Assembly (NCBI GenBank): GCA_010093685.1
Contig: MU006235.1
Span: forward strand, 387,780-451,779
Reading direction: 5' to 3'
From: Ophiobolus disseminans
Lineage: Eukaryota; Ascomycota; Dothideomycetes; Pleosporales; Phaeosphaeriaceae
Length of the DNA: 64,000 nucleotides
The notes beneath the pieces are model-generated. The model saw only the letters and a program-made list of their open reading frames with translations, searched no databases and was not told the DNA's origin. Below, one piece after another: positions 55,053 through 64,000 of this stretch (within the stretch, counting starts at the first letter, position 1; each line of letters begins with the position of its first letter). The position numbers were made by a program, and so were the translations under genes.

Positions 55053-57292
55053 TCAATCGAAACTATCACGATCGACCAGATGGAGTCGGCCTTCGTCACT
55101 ATCAGGTATGTCCCAGGAAGAAGGGCGCTTCGTTTTTCGTGCTGGCTGGCTGTTGCTAGCGTTGACATGTCCGAGCAAACTGTCCGTCCCGTCGCCGGGA
55201 GGGTCCAGACCGCTGCGGGACGTCACCGTGTCACTAAACATTCTCGAGGAAATGAGATCGGTCTCGCCAGATGCGTTGTTGTGCAGAGAGGCATGAGTCA
55301 CAAATTGCTCGCCGAATGCGTTGAGCTCAGCCGTGTCGTTGCCCTGCTCCTCGTCACTCAGTTCTTCGATAAAGCCTGCAGACATAGCGGCCGGTGAGCT
55401 GATGGTCCGGGGCCTTGCTGCATCGTGTACGCGGTCGCTCATGCGAGGAGCACGTCCTGATGTTGCCCTGAACGGTGTAGAGCGTAATGAGCTAACGGCA
55501 GCAGACAACGGCAAGTACCCTGAAGAGTCCTTCCATGTCCTATGTACACTGCTTTCGCGATGCTCAATTGAGGTCTCCGATGACGATCGCTTGTCGCTTC
55601 CAAAGATGAAATCCTCCCACTGTTTTTCCTCCTCGTTCACTTTTCCGACTGCCACCTTGTTCCGATGTTGCAAGTCTGTTCCCAGAACGTGTGCAGGTAC
55701 GCGCGTCTGAGAACCCTGTTTAAGAGAAGGCAAAGAGGCGGAAACGAGAGACGAGCTGAGCGTGTCGTTACCTTGAGTCGCATGCTGTGACCATCTAGTG
55801 CTTTCAGCTTCACGTCTTCGCGCGGTGAAGTGATGATGCACCATGCTCTTTCCGGAGGTCTTTGAGGTCGTCGTATGGCTTGAACTGTTTTCGGGAATGT
55901 CAAACAGTGACTTCCACGGCCTCTCATCGACGATGGCGCTTGCGGATTTTGCCTCACTTTCAAACCCAATGTCGGGTCCATTGCCGAGATGATGCTTAGA
56001 TCCCGTTTCGGACATACCTGCATGGGCAGTATCAACACCATTGCCATCACTTTGCAATGTGTGGTGACTTCGGATATTCGGGTCAGAAGTAGGGGTCACG
56101 AAGACAAGACGCAGAGGATGCTCAACACCTTCCACCTGCTGCGTGATTCGGAATGATGGTGTGCTTCTATCGCGAGACGTTCCTTCAGGGACACCTTCCG
56201 CAGATGCGATAACACGTTGCTGGTTGCGCGGACCATGCAGATCAGGTTCGCATGAGTGATTACTAGCCTCAAGCCGACAGAGATGTCTGGGACCACCTCG
56301 AGCTTGCTCATCAGCCCAAGTCGGCTGGCGGTCGTTAACGCTTTTGCCGCTGTATGCTGCATCATCAGGCCGCTCGCGCGCTATCTCTAGCATATCTTGT
56401 CGTTCTACACCGGAAGCCGGCTGATCGAAAAGCATGGCATCAGATGATGCATGCGACAGGTTGCGGCCAACTGCCTGAGTCGAGCAAGCGGTCGTCAACG
56501 CATCTGTACCAATTCGGACACGGATACCAGTGGCATTAGCCTGCATAGCGCCCTGCTCGAGAGGGCCAGTGTATTGATCATCCGTGGGGTGAGCTCGTTG
56601 TGTCGCGAACCCAGAAGGGTCTCCACGGCGAGTAGTTGCGCCATGTTTACCATCCACTTCCCTGCGTCGACCAATCTTGCTTTTCTCCAGACGGGACAAG
56701 AAATTGAGGTTGACTGCTCGCGATGGCGTGACACCAATCCAGTCGTTTTGCCTCAACAGGCGCTTCCTGTTCGCTTCGAGGAGCTGAAACTCCGAGTCTG
56801 TCTCATCTGCTCTCCGCTTCTCCTGTTGTTGGTCTAAAACGATTCAGTCTCGCGTACCCTCCTATGCTCGTACTGTGTAGGCATGTGACAATTTTTTTCG
56901 CAAAACTCACATTCAGGGCTGCGTTTGAGCGATTTGGCGGTCAAGCCAGGCCGATGCGACGCTTCTGGTGAAATGTACTCGTAGTGGACCTTCGCTGGTC
57001 GCCCAGAATCACGTGCCTCACAGTCCGGTGGTAGTCCTTGATCTGGAGTGTCGCGATGGTGCCTTGCTGAATGTCCTGTATGGCGCACTGATCCTGACCC
57101 GAAGGATGGGAGGTGGCCAGCCAGCTCAAAGCTGTCGTCATTTTGTAAGTAGCTAGGTCGAAAGGGTGCGATGGATGTATTTGATCCATTCTGAAGGTAA
57201 GTGCGAACCCTCGCGAAGTGGGCCTTTTGCCTTTGGACGACGCCTTTGTTGGCATTCTTCGTGCGCTGCAGCGTCCCACCCGTCCAGTTCAT
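55053..57292 (-). CDS. Conserved fungal protein of unknown function
   Basis: Exons 56911-57292 and 55053-56833 join across a 77-base intron (GTGAGT donor) to give 720 residues. Two conserved-looking parts stand out: the N-terminal KGVVQRQKAHFARVRTYLQ, and, across the splice junction, a charged helix (about 128-155) leading into LLRQNDWIGVTPSRAVNLNF and EKSKIGRRREVDG. I recall that second motif in other filamentous-ascomycete proteins annotated as hypothetical. The rest is disordered, Ser/Thr/His-rich, ending SSWDIPDSDEG. Function unknown; the basic KIGRRR after the DWIGV element would suit a nuclear localisation or a partner-binding motif, which is a guess. Confidence 0.72.
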
Positions 57293-59844
57293 CGTCCCGA
57301 ATTTGGGAAAGCGTTTTGCCTAAATTGGTTGGAACAATGATGGCGGAGGTGAGTGGAGGTGGCGTCGCGTTTGGCGTCAGGTTCGTGTCATTGTCGTTCG
57401 TGCCTTCCTTCCCTTAAGAATATCTTTTCGCACCTGCCCCGTCCAGAACATCTCACGAAAAACACATTACTACACCAGTATCGACTTCTCCCATCTTGTT
57501 TCTCAGCCGGCGGATATGTTTTCAAACTACGATCGAGTAAACGAGCTGATCTTCACCAAGTCGAAGCCCCAGTCGTCATGAAGTAGCGCTTCGAAGTCAG
57601 TGCAACGAAGTTCTATCAGCGGCGCCGTCTCAACGCGTGTTTGCAAAGACGCATGCTACAGGTGATGTCTTCTTCTTCCCATGAGTTCTTCAGCTTGTGG
57701 TGCGCTGCAGTCATCCCCCGGCGCTACTTTACCCCATCTATCAAAAGTCGATATGGTTGTTTTGGCGAAAAGAGCTGGGCGTGAAATAGCGGTGAACCGA
57801 GTATCCACCATTCAACTTTGGCCCGTGTATCTTTCTTCGAATGTATTGTGGAAACTCCTGGGGTGATCGGCATCCCCACATCAACGTCCAGGTGGAGCAA
57901 GACTTCGGCGCTCACCGACGCTCGGCCAAAACTTCGTGTGTCTAGAAGGAAATCGGTCTGACAAACGAGGGGATCAATTGCAACTTAGTCTAACTTTTCG
58001 AACCGAGCATGGTGGTGAAATGCAAGTATGTATCACTGAAAGGCAGGCAGATTGAGCCTCTCCAAGCGAGACCATCTCATCGCAACCCAAGGTCCTCGCG
58101 CTGATAGGTATCCACTCTTCTTGGCAGTCCTGTTACCTCTACAAGCCGTCGCTTCCGAGAAAACGACCGCAACAATCCAGCGAGGATTTACTTTTCCTGT
58201 GTACTGATGGTGCTTGCAAAAACATATGGGGTGGTTAGGCCAAATTGCCTCCGCGTTCTAACCCTGTTCGCTTTAAGAAGGTGTGTTATGTGCGACATTG
58301 TTAAGCACATGGCTAATAAGTGCCCTACCACATGAAATTCACTGACCTAAATGCAAGTTCGATGCGGTTGTTCTCTGGCCATCAGTTTGTGTGGCTTTCA
58401 GCTTAGTGCAATACGTCACCACATTACTATGTCCGTCACTATTTCATTACACCATCGATGGCCTCATGAAGGCAACTTCATTACTCTGTTACCCAAACAC
58501 CTCGTCACTGCTGCTGTCGCTCGGATATTGCGCTATCTGGCCGCTGAAACAAGTATCTGCAAGCTGTCAGACCCTATCCTCACCACCAGAGACTCAACAG
58601 GGTACTGTGGTAGTATGAATTACGTCAAGCGCGATTACCTATACGTTTGTGGGTACATATTACAAGCGGTCCACTACGTGTAAGCTGGTTCTGCCGCGAT
58701 TATGCACGCGCCTTTTTCCATACGAAGGATGTTATGCGCGCAGCATGTGAAGGGACCGATAAGGGTTCACTACCAGAGACTCGCAGCGCTGATTGGACCA
58801 GGGAGCATACGCAGCGATTTTGGAAGCTGTGGTTGCACATCATAGCCTCTTAAGTCGCAAGATGCAGTAAACGAGCCTCGCAAAGGGAACGTGTGCCGAA
58901 AGATCAGTTTCAGGCCTCAAGATTTCCTCTTTTTAACCGCTCGGTCCTTGGCGACGAGAACTCGTCCGGATCATTCTCGCTTGAGACTTTTGAGATGGAC
59001 ACTCTGAAGTAATAGTTTGTCGCAGGCTATGGTTTTTCGACGGCCTGGGGTGCCGAGCAAGCGATTACAACGTGCTTCGGCCAAATGCGCCCTAATCAGC
59101 AATGACGTCACTATGCAGAAAAATGTCGAAAATTCGAACCACCGTTCCACAGCTACACCACCCGAGCGCGGCCGTGGCAATGCACATGGCAATGCGACTT
59201 GCAAAAAGACCTTAGTGACCCCTAGATGATTCGCCAATCTGTCATTGGCGTAGGGACCCGCTTCCGGTGCCTGCATGTCCACCTCAACTGCAACATTGCC
59301 GGCGTTCATCACCGAATGAGCTTACAGGAACACGGCACAGCCATTTCCCATACGGCCACATGTACCGTTCATACGGATGCCGCTATCAAGACACCAAGAC
59401 TTGTAGATGTCCGTTGTTCCTGATCCAAAGACTATGACGCCATGGATCCACAACTAAGCACTATGGTGAATCCCAACTGATAAGCTTTTGCTCAGGGCCC
59501 GACGGTTGACGTCCGAGTGCAGGCGAATTGTTCACCATAGGTTATGCGACCCTATGTCATGAGTAATGAAACACTGGGAGAGCAAAATGTGTTCTGAATG
59601 TTCGTATAAAACATGTCGCCGAACCCTTACACCGACTCCTGAATGTCACATCCACAGTTCAACTCCACACTACCCACTTCTTTTCTCCGTCCTTCTGGAG
59701 TAACATCCACACGTCGATCGTCAAGCGTATAAAGACCACTTTTCCTCCACTTCCCCAGACCCATCATCCACAGTGCCACCGAGTCTGAGCACGAACTCAT
59801 TCCATTTTTCAAGGCACATATTGCAAGACCACAACGCATTCGAG
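57293..59844. other. 2.5 kb gene-poor region
   Basis: Only short open frames. A 10-base inverted repeat (59461-59470 and 59531-59540) is noted but is expected by chance in a window this size. Confidence 0.4.
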
Positions 59845-61188
59845 ATGTCCACACCGTCTCTTGCCGTCTCACCTACGGGTACCCGCTTCACACGCAGGCT
59901 TTCGTCTAGGGAGGCCACCCGTGAGAGCATAAAGATGGGGCCGACAGTAGTTGTCCCACCCCAACACCTCATGGCCCCATCAACCGGTTCCGAGGTTGCG
60001 ACTGAATTCGAAACAGCCAGGCATCATCTCGAGTCTGCTGGGTCTCCGGGTTCGCCTATCGTCACCCCACCTGAGACCTCTGTCACCGACAAGTATGCCT
60101 TCGCGTTCGACATTGATGGTGTCCTCATTCGGGGAGGTCGACCCATTCCCGAAGCCATCGAGGCTATGAAGATGCTGAACGGCGAGAACGAGTATGGCAT
60201 TCAAGTCCCCTACATCTTTGTGACAAATGGTGGCGGCAAGACTGAGGCTGAGCGATGCATTCAACTCAGCCAGCAACTAGAGTTGGAGGTCTCGCCAGGA
60301 CAGTTCATCTGCGGACATACCCCCATGAGAGAGATGGCCGAGAAGTTCAACACTGTTCTTGTCGTCGGCGGGGAAGGCGAGAAGTGCCGCCTGGTCGCTG
60401 AAGGCTACGGCTTCAAGGATGTGTAAGTCAATCGTCGCCGAAGGCCCTTTGAACTCCAGACTAACATCATCAGTGTCACACCTGGAGATATAATCAAGGA
60501 CAACCAGGACACCACTCCCTTCCGTCAGTTGACCGACGACGAGTACAAGAACTCTCGTGCCCGCAACTTCGCCGAGGTCGAGATAGAAGCCATCTTCGTG
60601 TTCGCCGATTCGCGAGACTGGGCCTCCGATCAGCAGATCATCCTCGATCTCTTGATGTCTAAGAACGGCCGCCTTGGTACTAGGTCCGAGAACTTCGATG
60701 ACGGCCCACCAGTCTTCTTCTCGCACAACGACGTTGTCTGGAGCGCTTCCCACGATCTCACCCGAATTGGCATGGGAGCCCTTCGTGTGTCTCTCGAAGC
60801 CATGTTCAAGGCTGTTACTGGCAAAGACCTGCAGACCACCGCTTTTGGCAAGCCTCAGATTGGTACCTTTGAGTTTGCCACTCGCCTGCTTCAGCGCTGG
60901 CGCAAGGACACACACGGCATTGACTCGCCGCCATCGACCGTGTACTTCGTCGGCGACACCCCGGAGTCCGATGTTCGAGGCACCAATGAATACGACAACT
61001 ACACCGACGAAGCTGATTGGTACTCCATCCTCGTCAGGACTGGTGTCTTCCAGGAAGGAACCAAGCCTCGCTTCCAGCCCAAGGCAACTGTCGACACTGT
61101 TCTCGACGCTGTCAGACACGGTATGGAACGCGAGTATAAGAAGGCTCTCAAGGAGAGTATGCTCAAGACAGGTGTGATTGAGGAGTAA
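59845..61188 (+). CDS. HAD hydrolase of the HDHD5/CECR5 family (subfamily IIA)
   Basis: Exons 59845-60422 and 60474-61188 give 430 residues. Motif I is FDIDGVLIRGG with Asp89 and Asp91; motif II is FVTNGGGKTE (Thr127), motif III the lysine in FGKPQIGTFEFA, and motif IV FVGDTPESDVRG. This order and the long type-IIA cap match TIGR01456 (yeast YKR070W, human HDHD5), proteins placed in mitochondria with no settled substrate. The N-terminal 30 residues are rich in Ser, Thr and Arg without acidic residues until Glu23, compatible with a targeting peptide. The ATG at 59845 is used; the frame is open further upstream but has no ATG there. Confidence 0.92.
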
Positions 61189-62689
61189 CTCGTTGCGATA
61201 GTCTTTATTTCGGTATTTCGCTCGGCATAGCAAACGGTGTTTGGAGAATATGGGCATTTTCTTGTCTCTTTTTACACGAACTGGCGATTTTCGCCTTTAC
61301 GCATGTACCCACGTAGGTCCTAAATCATGCTTGCTACACATTGCCAACTTTCGGCACATTCTCAATGATACCAGACGAGCAATGCGCTCTGTCATTCTCC
61401 ACCAAGCCGCTCACTCTTCACATGGCGATCTAACCCACACTCAAAGTCTGCCGCTCAATCTTCCTAGTCACTCCTGTCTCCTGATGACAAATACTACAGC
61501 TCCAACAAAACAGCACACACCGCCAACATCCCGAGGTCCATCGCATCGCAGTGACATTCTGCGACAATAGGTAGCGGTTCCTCGGCCCAACATATGGCGT
61601 CACAGCCCGTCCCCGATCAAAATGTGCGGCTCCCGATCCTCAACGCAATCCCAACCACACTAGACTACCAGAAAAGTGCCGAAGCTACTCACAACAAAGC
61701 GGTCGGCAACTCTCGGCCGTTGCCGAAGTCGGCCCGAATTCGCCATGGCGATGAACATGGTAGGCTCCATGGGAATGCTCCAAAAGAGTCCTCCGAATTT
61801 CTCCGCCTCAGAGTGTGCGAGTGCGAATCGCCTAAGAGAGTTTCCAACCGTAAACCTTGAGCCAACGTCCTTGCAGCCCCACAGACCCACAATTTCGATC
61901 AACGGCGTTGACGCTGGCGCTGTTTCATGAATCATGGGTGGACCCTGAGAAAGGTACCACGCATTTGAGGGAACCCTTGAAACATGCGCACTTCTATCAA
62001 CAAAACTTCCCAACGTAATGTTCTTCTAGCAGGCGTCCCCGGACCCAGTGAAAATTCCCTGGGGCCTGACAATCTGGGGTGGCTTGTGCTGTGGATAGAC
62101 AGGGGTGGTATGGTTGGAATTGTTGGGGGTGGCTTGCGGGTAGGGGGAGGCTGAAGTAGGTGGGACTTCAGAGATGGATAGAACACTGAGATGGGTGTTG
62201 GATAATCTACCTGGTCTGACAGTTTTAGATGAGGTCGAGTATACAGAATTTGCTGTGGTGCGTTCAAGGTTGTTAGTAGGCTGATAAGGAAAAGATGTGG
62301 GAATTTCCAGGGTTCTGTTTGAGTCGCGCTGATATGAACATCTCGACTAGGACGGCTGAGAAGATGGTGCGCTTCCCACGGCAAGGTTTGACTCTTCGTT
62401 ACAGGTCCTGATGTTGACGTTGTTATGGTCAGAGATGCGTCTCCACTGACCGACATATTCGCCAACTCTCTTATACTATACAGCATCCCCACCAAAGATG
62501 CATATATACCCGAAGTATAAAAATGAAGCACAAAAAGAGTATCGACCACATCTTACACGCGTAGTGGAGTCCGATGTTGGTGGCGCACGGGCCATATGCA
62601 AAATTTTATTTAGGCCCTTCATCCCCCACCCCACCACCCGACTTACCAACCACCACCCCTAAATCTCTCGCGATGCAAAAAGATATCTC
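61189..62689. other. Intergenic, nothing recognised
   Basis: A 205-codon open frame on the minus strand (61932-62549) is proline-rich and low in complexity, with no family match, and is not called. A run of five A at 62677-62681 is the Pol III terminator of the tRNA on the minus strand. Confidence 0.4.
62677..62681 (-). terminator. Pol III terminator of the tRNA
   Basis: TTTTT on the minus strand, eight bases past the tRNA 3' end, is a minimal but sufficient RNA polymerase III stop. Confidence 0.7.
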
Positions 62690-62767
62690 TCTCCGCCTGG
62701 GAATCGAACCCAGGTCTCCTGCGAGTTGCATGACAAGCAGAAATACTGACCACTATACTAGCGAAGA
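62690..62767 (-). tRNA. tRNA-Asp (GTC) with a short intron
   Basis: The minus strand folds as a tRNA. Acceptor arm TCTTCGC pairs with GCGGAGA, the D arm is GTATAGTGGTCAGTA, and the T arm is CTGGG-TTCGATT-CCCAG. The anticodon stem TCTGC pairs with GCAGG only if seven bases (TGCAACT) after TTGTCA are removed, which puts an intron one base 3' of the anticodon, the normal position. The anticodon is GTC, aspartate. Compared with the fungal tRNA-Asp I recall, the anticodon arm carries several C-to-T or G-to-A changes but keeps pairing. The gene lacks CCA, as expected for a nuclear tRNA. Confidence 0.85.
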
Positions 62768-63163
62768 TGATCTGGCGGTTAGGCCAAAGATGAGAAGTCA
62801 TGTTGTGATGACAACGATTGAAAAGAAGTAAAACATATACGTGATATCAATGGACAGTGAGTGTTAGACGATGAGCAAAGCGTTTCGGGAGTGGAGATAC
62901 GAACAAGCGATAGGCCATCTATTTTAGGCTAACTCGCCCATGCACACTACCGAATGGCACTCCACAGAAAGCAACATGACTGTGCTTTATTAAAGTCTTT
63001 GAAGGTATTTATAGAAGTGCATCTAGTGGATATCCTTTAAGATTACTCTATGATAGAGGGAGTTGTCGTGTTGCGCTGGTCGCAGTGCGCATTTACATCA
63101 GTGGGCTTTGGAACCTACATGCGCAGTTTGCTAGAATTTCGACCCCAACATGTAGTCCTTGCT
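62768..63163. other. Intergenic, nothing recognised
   Basis: AT-richer spacer between the tRNA and the multicopper oxidase 3' end; no features seen. Confidence 0.4.
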
Positions 63164-64000
63164 TCATACGCATGTGTCTTTTGACAAGTTGTGTTCTCGT
63201 CTCTTCTTTGTCGAAGGTGTAGCCGTCCGGTTGTACGCATTCAAGCTCCAAAACCAGTCCAGCTTCTTGTGAATTGCCTCCTCTGTGAAGTCATCAGCAT
63301 TGATGTTCTTTGGCCGAAATTGAGGTTCCATAGGGTCGATGAATAGAGTTGAGTTATCATAGCCCCATTTCGCAAGGTTGGTGACGTTGAACGCAACAAG
63401 CATACTGGTAGGTGTCAGCTTTGCTACTCGTGGCATGACGTTGAAACTTACTCGTGATCTTCATGAACCATATTATGACAATGAAACATACTATCAGCTG
63501 TTAGAGCGACATCACGAAACCTTGAACGAAAGATGAACTCACTAGACACCTGGCCACGGCGCGTACCTTGCAACAACCCTTATAGTCTCATTTGCAGAGA
63601 GCCATACAACATCTTTCATTCCTGCAGCTTCATAGGGTGTGACAATATTTCTTCCGCCCGTTCGGGACAGCACCTGGAAGTCGACCAGATGAATATGTAC
63701 CGGATGCACACCGGCTCCGTTCCCGTTGTGAAACTCCCATATCTCGTCTGCTCCAAGCGCAGGTCGTGTCAAGATCCTATGCTCCACATCGGCCCATCCC
63801 ACGCCGTTGACGAGCCACTTTCCGTTGGAAAGATCACGCTCAAACGTGAAATTCCTCGTCACGCTCACTTGCGGTGGCGGAGGGATATAGCGCAGGTTGG
63901 CTGGGATGGCGCCGTTGTTGCTGCCATCGCTGACAGAGGTACCTACAACAAAGCGCATGACTCGATCGGTGGCGGCGAAGTCAATGTTGCCAAATATCCC
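63164..64000 (-). CDS. Multicopper oxidase (laccase-like), C-terminal part, partial
   Basis: Three exons are visible: 63543-64000 (continuing past the window), 63452-63490 (39 bases) and 63164-63404. The introns of 52 and 47 bases join in phase to make YMFHCHNMVHEDHD, the type 1/type 3 copper-binding HCHxxxH motif; upstream HPVHIHLVDFQVL supplies the other copper histidines. This is the third cupredoxin domain of a fungal laccase or ferroxidase-like enzyme, normally secreted. Residues after the copper motif form a polar tail of about 75 residues. The N-terminal two domains and signal peptide lie outside, so substrate class cannot be judged. Confidence 0.92.

Noticed and set aside
59461..59540. 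10-base inverted repeat bounding 80 bases, MITE-like
   Set aside because: A perfect 10-base inverted repeat within 100 bases is expected several times in a window this long, and no target-site duplication is seen.
61932..62549. 205-codon proline-rich frame on the minus strand
   Set aside because: Low complexity, no recognised domain, adjacent to the tRNA; could be a small gene but unsupported.

Overview
The window is eukaryotic and looks like a filamentous ascomycete (Pezizomycotina, probably Dothideomycetes; the class is an inference). The genes are intron-poor with short introns of mostly 46-77 bases, GT-AG ends and CTAAC-like branch sites. The proteins include fungal-only families (HeLo domain, fungal multicopper oxidase, fungal conserved unknowns) beside universal ones (Pif1, Arp2, RPL5/uL18, Upf1, phospholipase C). 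No bacterial, viral or transposase genes, CRISPR arrays or origins were recognised. Gene models were spliced by hand; exon limits are given in each entry.

Layout. 0-6.7 kb: the 3' end of an unknown gene, PIF1 helicase, a SurE-type phosphatase whose first intron is GC-AG, and an SDR reductase. 7.8-8.0 kb: a broken relic of the same SDR 3' end. 8.4-17.1 kb: an unusual cluster of a six-exon kinase/Sel1/ankyrin/transmembrane giant gene on the minus strand, a divergent HeLo-pseudokinase gene, and a microbial-type PARG. 17.8-20.1 kb: one candidate small gene ending in a transcribable hairpin and one proline/serine-rich conserved unknown. 21.9-25.1 kb: ARP2 and RPL5, divergent from a 275-base promoter. 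26.0-34.7 kb: a large LRR protein (Mhp1-like), a multi-pass membrane protein, a conserved unknown and a HAD hydrolase. 34.7-40.5 kb: a gene-poor block holding a decayed tandem array of about 240-270-base units, most carrying a TATA-like box. 40.5-43.8 kb: UPF1. 43.8-49.0 kb: a second gene-poor block. 49.0-52.3 kb: PLC1. 55.1-57.3 kb: a conserved unknown. 59.8-61.2 kb: an HDHD5/CECR5-type HAD protein. 62.7 kb: an intron-bearing tRNA-Asp. 63.2-64.0 kb: the C-terminal part of a multicopper oxidase running off the end.

Most genes are independent housekeeping units. The exception is 8.4-17.1 kb. There a predicted active kinase with ankyrin repeats and membrane segments shares a promoter region with a HeLo-domain pseudokinase, an architecture like animal MLKL, and an ADP-ribose hydrolase lies just beyond. 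Because HeLo domains execute fungal heterokaryon-incompatibility death, this pair is the best candidate here for an undescribed sensor/executor system. That link is an inference from domains and arrangement, not shown by the sequence.
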